Below are positions 1 to 8,550 of a stretch of DNA of 64,000 bases, in pieces (the stretch's first letter is position 1; every line of letters begins with the position of its first letter). Made by a program: the position numbers and the translations under genes. Source of the stretch: Pseudarthrobacter sp. IC2-21 (GTDB lineage Bacteria; Actinomycetota; Actinomycetes; Actinomycetales; Micrococcaceae); assembly GCF_034048115.1 (NCBI RefSeq), contig NZ_CP139145.1, forward strand, positions 2,480,001-2,544,000, given 5' to 3'. The notes beneath the pieces were generated by a model. It ran no database searches and had not been told where the DNA came from. It saw only the letters and a program-made list of their open reading frames with translations.

Positions 1-2
1 CA

Positions 3-929
3 GGGTTCACCAGCGGTCCGCTCCGCACGGCCTCGGGTTCCGGTTCCTTCTCCTACAGCGGCGACTTCCCGTCGTCGGGCTCCAGCGCCAGCTACCTGGT
101 GGACCTTGTGTTTGAACAGGGCGGCAGCACACCGCCCCCGCCGGCACCCTTGACTGTCACCGCCCAGTCGCCGGCGCCGAATGCAACCGGCGTGGTGCAG
201 AGCGCCCAGCCGAGCCTGACCCTGTCCGCCGCCGTGCAACCAGGATCGGCACTGGTGCTCTCGGCAGGAGGCGGCAACGTATCCGGCTCGTCGGCGCTGT
301 CCGCGGATGCCCGCACCATCACGTTCAGCCCCGCACAGCCCTTACCTTCGAATACGCAGATCACCGCGAGCGCCAGCAACGTTGTGTCCACAACGGGCAC
401 CTCGCTCGCTCCCACATCCTGGCAATTCACAACAGTCAACGCGGCGCCGGCGGCCCAGACCCTGTTTTCGTCCATGGTCCCCCAAGTGGCCGCCGCCGCT
501 GACACCCGTGCCATCGAGCTGGGCACGGCGTTCCGGACCACGGCCCCAGGTAGGGTCACCGCCCTCCGCTTCTACAAGGGACCCAGCAACACGGGCATCC
601 ACACCGGATCGCTCTGGGATCCGGCAGGTGCCAGGCTGGTCCGCCTGACTTTTACCAATGAAACGGCCACCGGATGGCAGTCCGCGGTATTGGCCAGCCC
701 CATCCGGCTGACCGTCGGCGCCAACTACGTTGTCTCGTACAACGCGCCGGTTGGGCGCTACTCGTACACCCCCAACTTCTTTACCCAGATCTGGTCAAGC
801 GGCGTCCTCCGCGCGCCCACCACCAACGGGTTGTACCGCCTGGGATCAGGAACGGCAGTACCGAACCGGACGGACACCGCCACGAACTACTTCGTTGACG
901 TGGTGTTCGCGCCTGATCCGGCAGGCTGA
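3..929 (+). CDS. Secreted DUF4082 / Ig-like repeat protein, C-terminal part
   Basis: The reading frame is already open at base 3, so the 5' end lies outside the window. The visible part shows the end of one DUF4082-type beta module (residues around SYLVDLVF), then an Ig-like Big_5-type module (about 95 residues, with ITFSPAQPL and SWQFTT), then a complete second DUF4082 module (ALRFYKGPSNTG, WDPAG, TNYFVDVVF), and it stops right after that module. In this family such modules occur in large exported actinobacterial proteins that often also carry sugar-related catalytic domains; nothing catalytic is visible here. There is no LPXTG motif or C-terminal membrane anchor, so release or non-covalent wall attachment is likely. 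It converges with the next operon across a shared hairpin. Module names rest on sequence resemblance. Confidence 0.75.
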   Translation, partial: GFTSGPLRTASGSGSFSYSGDFPSSGSSASYLVDLVFEQGGSTPPPPAPLTVTAQSPAPNATGVVQSAQPSLTLSAAVQPGSALVLSAGGGNVSGSSALSADARTITFSPAQPLPSNTQITASASNVVSTTGTSLAPTSWQFTTVNAAPAAQTLFSSMVPQVAAAADTRAIELGTAFRTTAPGRVTALRFYKGPSNTGIHTGSLWDPAGARLVRLTFTNETATGWQSAVLASPIRLTVGANYVVSYNAPVGRYSYTPNFFTQIWSSGVLRAPTTNGLYRLGSGTAVPNRTDTATNYFVDVVFAPDPAG

Positions 930-939
930 ATGACGTGAA

Positions 940-976
940 CAGACCGGCAGCGGGTTTTCCTCCCGCCGCCGGTCTG
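940..976. terminator. Bidirectional intrinsic terminator between convergent genes
   Basis: A 15-bp inverted repeat (CAGACCGGCAGCGGG with CCCGCCGCCGGTCTG, one A-C mismatch) encloses a 7-nt loop starting TTTTCC. It lies 10 bases after the plus-strand stop and 34 bases before the minus-strand stop, which suits termination from both sides. There is no long T tract, which is common for actinobacterial terminators. Confidence 0.65.
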
Positions 977-1010
977 TGTGATGACGCAAGCCTCGATGAC
1001 CGGCTCGGCC

Positions 1011-2054
1011 TCAGCGCACCACCGACGGCGACCAGGCGTGTTCGATGAAAAGTTCCGGCCGCGAAGCCCCTGCTACGTCCAGCCGCCAAATGTCGCTGTC
1101 GCCGGCCGAATCCTCCCGGCCCAGCCCGTACAGCACGGTGTGGCCGTCCAGCCACTCAACCTGGTCGTCAACGTTCCTGGTCTCGGCAAGGAGGGTCTCG
1201 GTTCCGGTGGCAATATCCAGGACCGCGATGTTCCAGTGCGGATTGACGCTGCCGGCCATGTTCTTTTTGTACGCAATGCTTTTCCCGTCAGGAGACACGG
1301 ACGGGCACTCAGCGGCGTCGTGGACGGCCGTGAGCTTCCGGGCCGAAACACTTCCTTCCACCAGCCATGTCCGGCCGTTCGATGCCGCCGTCGCATAGAA
1401 GGAATCGGACTGGCCCGGCATGAAGGTGACCCCCCAGATGTTCCGGTCCGACGGACTGACCTGCGCTCCGTTCACCCACAAGGCAAAGTCTTCAAGGCTG
1501 CCCGTTCCGGGGCCACCGTCCACCGGACTGATCACTGTCTCGGTCGAAAAGCCTGTTCCGGCATAGGAGTGGCCCGTCACGAAGACCGTTGTTGCCGCGG
1601 CACTTCCCGTGCCATCGAGCCTTGTCCGGCTGGGGATCCCCCGCAGCGCCCAGCTGCGGACCTCCTGCCAGTTCCTGTCGTAGAGTGCCGCCTCGTAGCT
1701 GGTGACCAGGCCACGGTTCGTCCGCAGGCACATCACTTCCCGTCTCGTCCCGTAGACACGGTCGCAGGCCGCACCGCCCACCGCCCGTTCCGCTCCCGGA
1801 GCGGACAACAGCACTGTGGCAGCCTGGCCATAGCCCTGGCCCGAGGCGGTGTTGCGGAACAGGACAAACGGCTGGTCCGGAAGCGACGATCCGGCCGCGG
1901 CGATCGCAGCGGAGGATGTTGCCAGGCTGGCAGCCTGAAAGCGCTGGAACGCCTGGGCGGCGTACACGCCAGCGCCGGCGACCACACTGACAGTCACCAC
2001 AAGGAGGATGACCCACCGAAGCTTTCCGTCGGGCTCCCACCGGTTCCGGGTCAT
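1011..2054 (-). CDS. Membrane-anchored TolB-like (PD40) beta-propeller protein
   Basis: The 347-residue protein has a short basic N-terminus, one membrane segment at about residues 13-33 (WVILLVVTVSVVAGAGVYAA), then an exported domain. The C-terminal half contains TolB/PD40-type blades, for example SVSPDGKSIAYKK followed by NIAVLDIATG and by WLDGHTVLYGL. Family knowledge: such propellers are binding or scaffold domains, not enzymes. Its ATG overlaps the TGA of the upstream MFS gene (ATGA), so the two are probably translationally coupled and may work together at the membrane. The ligand is unknown. Confidence is good for the fold and low for function. Confidence 0.6.
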   Translation of the reverse strand: MTRNRWEPDGKLRWVILLVVTVSVVAGAGVYAAQAFQRFQAASLATSSAAIAAAGSSLPDQPFVLFRNTASGQGYGQAATVLLSAPGAERAVGGAACDRVYGTRREVMCLRTNRGLVTSYEAALYDRNWQEVRSWALRGIPSRTRLDGTGSAAATTVFVTGHSYAGTGFSTETVISPVDGGPGTGSLEDFALWVNGAQVSPSDRNIWGVTFMPGQSDSFYATAASNGRTWLVEGSVSARKLTAVHDAAECPSVSPDGKSIAYKKNMAGSVNPHWNIAVLDIATGTETLLAETRNVDDQVEWLDGHTVLYGLGREDSAGDSDIWRLDVAGASRPELFIEHAWSPSVVR

Positions 2055-3337
2055 GCCACGCGCTTCTCTTGCCCGATCCCGTGAAGGATGAACGGCGATG
2101 CCGCGACGGCGACGGCCAACAGGCAGCCAACGGCAACCATCGCCGTCGTCGGCCCAACTGCGAACCAGAGGACCCCGAAACCTGCCGAAGCAGCCATCCG
2201 GCTCACCGCCACTACCGTCTGCGCTGCGCCAATGCCCGTGGCCAGCCTCTCAACCGGTGTGAGCTGGCCGGCAAGTGCTGCCAGCACCCCGTCCGTGGCC
2301 GCATAGAAAATGCCCAGAAGGACCAGGCAGCCGAGCGTGGGTCCGATTCCCGCGAACGGCATGGCGGCCAGCAGGTAGCAGGCGAGAAGCGCCGCGTGCC
2401 CTGTGATGAAGACCTTGGCTTTGCCCCACCGGTCGGCGAGCCTGCCCATCGGGATGGCAAGCAAAAGGAACACCAGGTTCGTGCCCACATATAGCAGCGG
2501 GAACCACTGCACGGCGAAGGAATTCTTATCCTGGAGGACGAGGTAGATGAAGCCGTCTCCCACGGTCAGCAGCCCCAGGACGCCGGCGACGATGAGCAGG
2601 CGCCCAAGCCCCGGTTCCCGGAGCATGCCCCAGCGGAACGCAAATGCCTGACTTTTCCGGGTGTCCCCCGGGCGGCGTCCTCCGGCCCGCAGATCCGGGA
2701 CGAACAGAACCAGCGCCGCCACGCCGATGACCGCGAACGCCAACGACACCACAAAGACTGTCAGGTAGCCGTTGGGGATGAGCATCAGAATGAAGAATGC
2801 CAGGAGCGGACCGGTGGCGGCGCCGATGTTATCGAGCATGCGGTGGACGCCGAAGTGCCTGGCCAGATGTTCGGGCTGCGCCGATACCGTGACCAGCGCG
2901 TCGCGGGGAGCGGTGCGGATTCCCTTGCCGATTCTGTCGCCAGTGATGATCGCTGTCAGGGACCAAAAGCCGCCGGCAAAAAGCAGACCGATTCTGGCCG
3001 CCGCCGACAGCCCGTACCCGGCCAGGGCCACCCGCTTGGGATGGCCGATCCGGTCAGCAGTCCACCCGGCGGCGATCCGGACCAGGGCGCTTGCCCCCTG
3101 GTTGAGGCCGTCAAGCACGCCAAACGCGATCACCGAGAGCCCCAGGAAGCCTGTGATGTACAGGGGCAGGATGGCTGCCACGGACTCTGAGGAGACGTCG
3201 GTGAACATACTGACCACACCAAGCCACACTATGGTGTGGGAGAGTTTGAACCGGGTTCCGGGCCGGCGGGTCCGGCCTGCCGTGACCACCTGTTCGTCCT
3301 TCTTGCCGCCGTTGCGGTCTGACACGGAAAGGTACAT
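2051..3337 (-). CDS. MFS transporter
   Basis: At 428 residues with about 12 hydrophobic segments, this has the usual length and layout of a major facilitator. The loop motif after the second helix is visible (GWTADRIGHPKRVALAGYG, matching the G-x-x-x-D-R-x-G-R/K-R pattern), and a second copy of the pattern (GRLADRWGKAKVF) starts the second half, as expected for the internal duplication. GKGIRTAPRDALV after helix 4 occurs in a group of MFS proteins of unassigned substrate. It is the middle gene of a three-gene operon, 12 bases after the upstream gene and overlapping the downstream PD40 gene by 4 bases. The substrate cannot be inferred. Confidence 0.85.
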   Translation of the reverse strand: MYLSVSDRNGGKKDEQVVTAGRTRRPGTRFKLSHTIVWLGVVSMFTDVSSESVAAILPLYITGFLGLSVIAFGVLDGLNQGASALVRIAAGWTADRIGHPKRVALAGYGLSAAARIGLLFAGGFWSLTAIITGDRIGKGIRTAPRDALVTVSAQPEHLARHFGVHRMLDNIGAATGPLLAFFILMLIPNGYLTVFVVSLAFAVIGVAALVLFVPDLRAGGRRPGDTRKSQAFAFRWGMLREPGLGRLLIVAGVLGLLTVGDGFIYLVLQDKNSFAVQWFPLLYVGTNLVFLLLAIPMGRLADRWGKAKVFITGHAALLACYLLAAMPFAGIGPTLGCLVLLGIFYAATDGVLAALAGQLTPVERLATGIGAAQTVVAVSRMAASAGFGVLWFAVGPTTAMVAVGCLLAVAVAASPFILHGIGQEKRVA

Positions 3338-3349
3338 CAGCGGGTCCGT

Positions 3350-4045
3350 TTACGCATGGAGGGTGGCCAGAAGTGTGAACCGCGTGCTTCCGGTACCCGT
3401 GGTGGTGATGGCTACCGTCACAGTGTCAGTCCCGCGTGAGAGGCGGACGGACCGGCCATCCCCGGAAGACACTGATTCGGACTGGAAGCCCAGGGCCAGC
3501 AGTGACTGCTGGAAATGACCTATGGTCTGGAGAGGAGTCAGGTCCACAATACCGACCGCGCTGGCCTGCAGGGTCCGGTCCTCGGAGCTCACACTCGTCG
3601 ACACCACCGCTGTCCGGTCGGGGAAGGTCACGACGTTGGCGGGGAAGCCGTCCACTACCTTGCCCTGGGCTGACGCGGGTGCGGGCAGCGGAGTCCGGAT
3701 CAGGGCGGCCGGCGGCGAAGGCATGGGCAGCCCCGTTGGGGCATCACTGGCTGGCGGCAGAACCTCCTGGATCCGGCGTCCTGCCGGATCGGAGGGACCC
3801 TGTGAAGGAGTCACGCCGGCGTCAGGGGGTGCCACCGCAGCCGACGGCGATTCCGTGCCGCTTCCAGGTGCTGCGGCGGTCCCGGTCCCGGAGGGCTGCG
3901 GGACACTGCTGTCCACCGGTCCGGTGCCGTTGACCGCTGCGGGCGGGGCTTTGGCGGGCTGTGATGCCTGATCCAGCACGACAGCTGTTCCGCCCAGGGC
4001 AACAGCTGCAATGACTCCGGCGAGTACCAGTTTCTTCGCGATCAT
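3350..4045 (-). CDS. Exported Pro/Ser-rich hypothetical protein
   Basis: The start is placed at the ATG ending at 4045 because GGCGGAG lies just upstream and the hydrophobic export segment (KKLVLAGVIAAVALGGTAVV) then begins at residue 4; an in-frame start at 4117 would add 24 residues with no signal character. After the N-terminal segment comes a low-complexity Pro/Ser/Gly/Ala stretch of about 100 residues, a likely wall-spanning linker, then a compact domain of about 80 residues rich in Ser and Thr. There is no lipobox cysteine. It is the first gene of the operon with the MFS and PD40 genes. I do not recognise the C-terminal domain. Confidence 0.6.
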   Translation of the reverse strand: MIAKKLVLAGVIAAVALGGTAVVLDQASQPAKAPPAAVNGTGPVDSSVPQPSGTGTAAAPGSGTESPSAAVAPPDAGVTPSQGPSDPAGRRIQEVLPPASDAPTGLPMPSPPAALIRTPLPAPASAQGKVVDGFPANVVTFPDRTAVVSTSVSSEDRTLQASAVGIVDLTPLQTIGHFQQSLLALGFQSESVSSGDGRSVRLSRGTDTVTVAITTTGTGSTRFTLLATLHA

Positions 4046-4153
4046 GGCTCCGCCAAGGCCACCGCGGTAATGACACCCCAGGCTTTCATGCGCCCAGTCT
4101 GCCAACGGAACCCGCATTGGGGAACCGCAGAATCCGCAGACTTTTCCTGTGCT

Positions 4154-5116
4154 CTACCAGCGACCGTTCCGTGGTCGCGGCTGACAGACAGGGCACGTGT
4201 AGGAGGACCGGTTCATGAACTGTTCGCGGCGGATGAGGGAGTTAATTCCGACGGCGGCGCACCGGTTGCAGGGCTGCCCTTCCCTGCCGTAGGCGTTCAG
4301 GGAGCGGTCGAAGTAGCCGGAGGCGCCGTTGACGTTCACGTACAGGGAGTCGAAGCTGGTTCCGCCTGCCTCGAGGGCATCGAGCATGACTTCGCGGGCG
4401 CTGGTGATCACGCGTTCCGCATCCGAACGGCGCAGCTTGTCCGTGGGGCGGGCGTAATGCAGGCCGGCACGCCACAGGGATTCGTCCGCGTAGATGTTTC
4501 CGATGCCTGAGACCAGCCCCTGGTCCAAAAGGGCGCGCTTGAGGCCGGTCCTGCGTTTCCTGAGCCGGCTGTAGAAGAGCCCGAAGGAGAAGGCGGGGTC
4601 CAGGGGGTCCCGGGCGATATGAGCCGCCTCTTCGGCAATCAGCGGAAGCGGCGATTCGGCGAGGCCGCCGGGACCGCCGTCGTCCGTGGGCACCAGGTCC
4701 GTCACAAAAAGGCCGCCGAAAATGCGCTGGTCCACAAACCGCAGTTCGTCCGGCATGCCGTCGGCGGGGCTCAGGCGGAGGCGGACCTTCAGGTGTTTCT
4801 CGTCCGGAACGGAAGGGTCCTGCATCAGCAGTTGACCGCTCATTCCAAGGTGGGCCATCAGGGCGACGGCCGGCACAGACTGTTCCGGAGGGGCCTCTGC
4901 GGACGGGGTGTCGCGCAGTGGCATCCACAGGAATTTTCCGCGGCGCACCACGTCCACCACCGTGGTGCCCTGGAGGTTCCCGATAAAGTCCTCGGGACCG
5001 AGGGCGTGGCGGCGGAGCGATCGGGGGTCCAGGACCTCAACGGAGGTAATGGTGCGGCCGCGGAGCCATCTCACCAGCCCGCGTCGGACCACTTCAACTT
5101 CAGGCAGTTCGGGCAA
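4154..5116 (-). CDS. mutM: Formamidopyrimidine-DNA glycosylase
   Basis: This enzyme removes oxidised purines such as 8-oxoguanine and nicks the abasic site. The protein begins [13 protein letters not shown], where Pro after the initiator Met is the catalytic nucleophile and the following Glu is catalytic. The C-terminus carries the family zinc finger: CNRC, then 21 residues later CPVC. The helix-two-turn-helix region ([16 protein letters not shown]) precedes it. At 320 residues it is longer than the usual 270-290; the excess is in variable loops. It starts 9 bases after rnc, the usual rnc-mutM order in actinobacteria, and is probably cotranscribed from the yceD-rpmF promoter. Confidence 0.97.
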   Translation of the reverse strand: MPELPEVEVVRRGLVRWLRGRTITSVEVLDPRSLRRHALGPEDFIGNLQGTTVVDVVRRGKFLWMPLRDTPSAEAPPEQSVPAVALMAHLGMSGQLLMQDPSVPDEKHLKVRLRLSPADGMPDELRFVDQRIFGGLFVTDLVPTDDGGPGGLAESPLPLIAEEAAHIARDPLDPAFSFGLFYSRLRKRRTGLKRALLDQGLVSGIGNIYADESLWRAGLHYARPTDKLRRSDAERVITSAREVMLDALEAGGTSFDSLYVNVNGASGYFDRSLNAYGREGQPCNRCAAVGINSLIRREQFMNRSSYTCPVCQPRPRNGRW

Positions 5117-5125
5117 GGCCGGACC

Positions 5126-5869
5126 TTAGGCGCCGGGCGCGGGCTCGGCTGATCCGCCGGCCGCGGTTCCCTTGGCCGCCGCTTCCTTGGCTGCCGACAG
5201 GGTACGCCAAGCGTCCGCGGCAGCTTCCTGTTCGGCTTCCTTCTTGGAATGGCCGGAACCGTTGCCGTACGGCTTGCCGCCGATGTTCAGGACCGCCTTG
5301 AAGGTGCGGGCGTGATCCGGACCGGCACCCTCGACCGCGTAGAAAATGGTGCCGAGCTGACGGCTGGCGGCCAATTCCTGGATGCTGGTCTTCCAGTCGG
5401 TGCCGGCGCCAAGGGCTGCTGCGTCCTTGAGGAGCGGGCCGATCAGCCGCATGACCAGCTGCCGTGCGGTTTCGATGTCATTGGACACGTAGGTGGCGCC
5501 GATGAGCGCTTCCATGGTGTCCGCCAGGATGGAGGCCTTGTTCTTACCCTCGGTGAGCTTTTCGCCCTGCCCCAGGTAGATGTAGTCGCCGATGCCCAGG
5601 CTCCGGCCAATGCCCGCCAGGGCCCTTGTGCTGACCACCGCGGAGCGGCGTTTCGCAAGGTCGCCTTCGGGCAGCGTCGGGTTGTCCCGGTACAGGGCGT
5701 CCGTCACGGAGAAACCCAGGATGGAGTCGCCGAGGAACTCGAGCCGCTCATTGGTGGGGATGCCGCCGTTTTCGTAGGCGTAGGAACGGTGTGTCAGAGC
5801 AAGACGAAGCGTCCCGGCGTCAATGGAGACACCGAGACGCTTCAGAAGCTCTTCAGTTGAAGACATCAT
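5126..5869 (-). CDS. rnc: Ribonuclease III
   Basis: Double-stranded RNA endonuclease that processes rRNA precursors and some mRNAs. The signature NERLEFLGDSILG is present near residue 40, followed by the second acidic cluster (DTMEALIGATY) near residue 115. The C-terminal dsRNA-binding domain (about residues 155-228) includes GSGHSKKEAEQEAA. An Ala/Gly-rich tail follows. Two adjacent ATG codons mark the start; AAGGCTG lies upstream. It sits 18 bases after rpmF and 9 bases before mutM in one operon. Confidence 0.97.
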   Translation of the reverse strand: MMSSTEELLKRLGVSIDAGTLRLALTHRSYAYENGGIPTNERLEFLGDSILGFSVTDALYRDNPTLPEGDLAKRRSAVVSTRALAGIGRSLGIGDYIYLGQGEKLTEGKNKASILADTMEALIGATYVSNDIETARQLVMRLIGPLLKDAAALGAGTDWKTSIQELAASRQLGTIFYAVEGAGPDHARTFKAVLNIGGKPYGNGSGHSKKEAEQEAAADAWRTLSAAKEAAAKGTAAGGSAEPAPGA

Positions 5870-5887
5870 GTCAGCCTTGGGGGCCGA

Positions 5888-6091
5888 TTAGACGTCTGCG
5901 ACCTTGCGGCCCTTGTACTCAAGGAACAGCGCAGTGCCAGCCGAGTCGGTAACGACCTTTGCCTGGTGCGGCAGGCTGTAAGTAACCTGGCCGTTCTCGA
6001 CAGTCTTCACCAGGTGGGGGGCAGTTGCCTTCCACTGGGAGCGGCGGGCGCGGGTATTCGAGCGAGACATTTTCCGCTTCGGGACAGCCAC
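5888..6091 (-). CDS. rpmF: 50S ribosomal protein L32 (cysteine-free form)
   Basis: 67 residues with the conserved start [14 protein letters not shown] and C-terminal [12 protein letters not shown]. The CxxC pairs that form a zinc ribbon in many L32 proteins are absent; there is no cysteine at all, so this is a zinc-independent type as is common in actinobacteria. It follows the yceD (DUF177) gene, the near-universal bacterial arrangement. Confidence 0.97.
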   Translation of the reverse strand: MAVPKRKMSRSNTRARRSQWKATAPHLVKTVENGQVTYSLPHQAKVVTDSAGTALFLEYKGRKVADV

Positions 6092-6127
6092 GGCTAACTC
6101 ATTTCTCTCTAGACAAACACGTACAAA

Positions 6128-6652
6128 TCAGTTTTGCCGGTCAGGCTTAGCCAAGTCAGCCAGGGCGGCCCAGCGAGGATCTACAACCTCGTGGTGATGC
6201 CCCGGCTCGTCTTCCAGGCGCGCTCCGCATTCGGAGCAAAGGCCCTGGCAGTCTTCCCGGCACACCGGCTGGAACGGCAGCATGGTTACAACTGCGTCCC
6301 GCAACACCGGCTCAAGATCGATCAGATCGTGCTCGACTCGACGTTGCTCTTCTTCGTCTTCTTCATCCGAAAGCAGGACGCCTTCATAGAAGAAAAGTTC
6401 TTGCACATTGACCTCAAGGTCATACGCAAGGGGATCCAGGCATCGGCCGCATTCGCCTGTAACTTCGGCGAGCGCGGTTCCTGATACCAGAATTCCTTCG
6501 TGTACGGCCTCAAGCCTCAGGTCCAGCTCGATATCCGAGCCTTCCTGAACGCCAATGAGTGCCACGCCAAAATCCTTTGGCGCGGGTACATGTTCTTTCA
6601 GCGTCCGCATGCTGCCCGGGCTGCGCCCGAGATCCTTGACGTCGAACGCCAA
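6128..6652 (-). CDS. yceD: YceD family protein (DUF177), 23S rRNA accumulation protein
   Basis: 174 residues. The N-terminus DLGRSPGSM is typical of actinobacterial DUF177 proteins, which supports the TTG at 6652 as start rather than the internal ATG at 6610. Conserved cysteines are present (CGRCLD; then CREDCQGLCSECGA), a pattern compatible with metal binding. In bacteria the family is needed for normal 23S rRNA levels and is found just upstream of rpmF, as here. It is the first gene of the yceD-rpmF-rnc-mutM operon. Confidence 0.9.
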   Translation of the reverse strand: MAFDVKDLGRSPGSMRTLKEHVPAPKDFGVALIGVQEGSDIELDLRLEAVHEGILVSGTALAEVTGECGRCLDPLAYDLEVNVQELFFYEGVLLSDEEDEEEQRRVEHDLIDLEPVLRDAVVTMLPFQPVCREDCQGLCSECGARLEDEPGHHHEVVDPRWAALADLAKPDRQN

Positions 6653-6797
6653 GGGCGAACTAGCATCTCGTTTAATGAGAACTCCTGTTGAACATATGAC
6701 CGACGTACTATCTTAGCCTGAAGAGCCGCAGGGACTCAAACCGGGCGTCGGACAGCCGCCGAAGTACCGGACAAGCCTACCCTCTTGAGCGCGGGTC

Positions 6798-7277
6798 CTA
6801 CGCCGACTCGCCTGAGAGCAGCCTTTTTTGCACGGAACGCGGTACATAGTCCGAGACGCTGCCGCCCAGGCTCGCCACTTCCTTGATGAGGGTGGAGGAC
6901 AAATGCAGGTAGTGTGCCTCGGCCGGCAGGAACACGGTTTCAACGCCGCTGAGCTGGCGGTTCATGGTGGCCATCGGGAGTTCGTAATCAAAGTCCGACG
7001 ACGACCGGAGGCCCTTCACGATCGCGGACACACCACGCTGGCGGCAATACTCAGCCAACAGGCCCTCCCCCACCGGCTCCACCACGATGCCCTGCAGCGA
7101 CGCCAGCGTTTCGCGGGCCATGTCGATCCGGTCCCCCAGGCTGAACCTGTACTTCTTGGCGTAGTTGGTGGATACCGCCACAATGACTTCGTCAAAAAGC
7201 CCGGAGGCGCGGGCAATGACCTCGAGGTGACCGTTGTGGATGGGGTCATAGGATCCGGGGCAGACAGCGCGTCTCAT
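6798..7277 (-). CDS. coaD: Phosphopantetheine adenylyltransferase
   Basis: Catalyses the penultimate step of coenzyme A synthesis, transferring AMP from ATP to 4'-phosphopantetheine. 159 residues, the family length. The nucleotidyltransferase motif is present as PGSYDPIHNGHLEVI (an HxGH-type site, HNGH), and the second signature LSSTLIKEVA is near residue 128. It is on the same strand as yceD but 145 bases upstream of it. In many actinobacteria rsmD lies directly upstream; here three plus-strand genes separate them. Confidence 0.97.
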   Translation of the reverse strand: MRRAVCPGSYDPIHNGHLEVIARASGLFDEVIVAVSTNYAKKYRFSLGDRIDMARETLASLQGIVVEPVGEGLLAEYCRQRGVSAIVKGLRSSSDFDYELPMATMNRQLSGVETVFLPAEAHYLHLSSTLIKEVASLGGSVSDYVPRSVQKRLLSGESA

Positions 7278-7320
7278 GCACCGAACCTACCGCATGCGAA
7301 GGCCGGGATACCATGACTGC

Positions 7321-8550
7321 ATGCATCCACCACGGCAACTTTCCCTGCCCGCAGCAACGGCTCCGTGGCAGCGGACAGCGGCCGGCGCGAACCTCCTGGG
7401 CCCCGCCGGCCAGCTCGGCGTCACCATCTTCGAGGAGATGACCACCCTGGCGGCGCGCACCGGCGCCATCAACCTGGGGCAGGGCTTTCCGGACGAGGAC
7501 GGACCGGCTGAGATCAAGGCCGCAGCCATGGCCGCCATCGAGTCCGGGGCCAACCAATATGCGCCCGGCAAGGGCCTTCCGGAGCTGCGTGAGGCTGTCG
7601 CGGCGCACCAGGCCCGGTTCTATGGCCTGACTCCGGATCCGCTGACGGAGGTCATTGTCACCACCGGAGCCACCGAGGCCATCGCCGCCGCCCTGCTGGC
7701 ATTCGTAGGCCCGGGCGATGAAGTGCTGACCTTCGAGCCGTTCTACGACTCCTACGGCGCCGTCATCGGACTGGCGGGGGCCACCCACACCACCGCTCCG
7801 CTGATTTCCCCCGATTTCTTACCGGACATGGCGGCCCTCGAGGCGGCGTTCACGGACCGGACCCGCGTGGTTCTGCTGAACAACCCCCACAACCCCACCG
7901 GCGCAGTGTTCCCCCGCCAGGTCCTTCAGCGCGTCGTCGAGCTCGCCGTAAAGTTCGATTGCCTGATCATCACCGACGAGGTCTACGAGCACCTGACCTT
8001 CGGCGCCAGCCACCTTCCCGTCGCGACGCTGCCGGGAGCCGCCGAAAGGACCATCACCATCTCCTCGGCGGGAAAGACCTTCTCCTTCACGGGCTGGAAA
8101 ATCGGCTGGCTGACCGGACCGGAACAGCTGGTGGCGGCTGTCCGCACGGTCAAGCAATTCCTGACCTACAGTTCCGGCACGCCGTTCCAGGCCGCCATTG
8201 CCACCGGGCTGGCGTTGCCGGACGAATTCTTCCAGGGGATTTCGGCCACACTGCAGAAGAAGCGGGACATCCTCAGCGATGGCCTCCGGGCCGCCGGCTT
8301 CGATGTCTTTACCCCGCAGGGCACCTACTTCGTCAACGTTGATACCGCACCCCTCGGCATTGCCGACGCCGTGGACCTGGCCCGCCGGCTGCCCGCCCTG
8401 GTGGGGGTGGCCGCGATCCCCGTGCCCGTCTTCTGCCACCCCGAGGGTGCCGCACGGACCCGGAGCCTGCTCCGTTTCGCGTTCTGCAAGAAGGTGGAGG
8501 TCCTCGAGGAGGCTGCCGCCCGGCTGGCCACCCTGACCGGGAAGCTGTGA
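7321..8550 (+). CDS. PLP-dependent class I aminotransferase, kynurenine/glutamine transaminase type
   Basis: Fold-type I aminotransferase of 409 residues from the ATG at 7321; an earlier in-frame start would run into the divergent coaD start. The PLP lysine lies in SSAGKTFSFTGWKIGW at about residue 252, a form typical of the kynurenine aminotransferase / glutamine transaminase K group and of some DapC-like enzymes. NNPHNPTG and ITDEVYEHL are the other cofactor and substrate motifs. The actual substrate (methionine or glutamine oxo-acid, kynurenine, or N-succinyl-LL-diaminopimelate) cannot be told from sequence. Its TGA overlaps the next gene's ATG (TGATG), indicating coupling. Confidence 0.88.
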   Translation: MHPPRQLSLPAATAPWQRTAAGANLLGPAGQLGVTIFEEMTTLAARTGAINLGQGFPDEDGPAEIKAAAMAAIESGANQYAPGKGLPELREAVAAHQARFYGLTPDPLTEVIVTTGATEAIAAALLAFVGPGDEVLTFEPFYDSYGAVIGLAGATHTTAPLISPDFLPDMAALEAAFTDRTRVVLLNNPHNPTGAVFPRQVLQRVVELAVKFDCLIITDEVYEHLTFGASHLPVATLPGAAERTITISSAGKTFSFTGWKIGWLTGPEQLVAAVRTVKQFLTYSSGTPFQAAIATGLALPDEFFQGISATLQKKRDILSDGLRAAGFDVFTPQGTYFVNVDTAPLGIADAVDLARRLPALVGVAAIPVPVFCHPEGAARTRSLLRFAFCKKVEVLEEAAARLATLTGKL

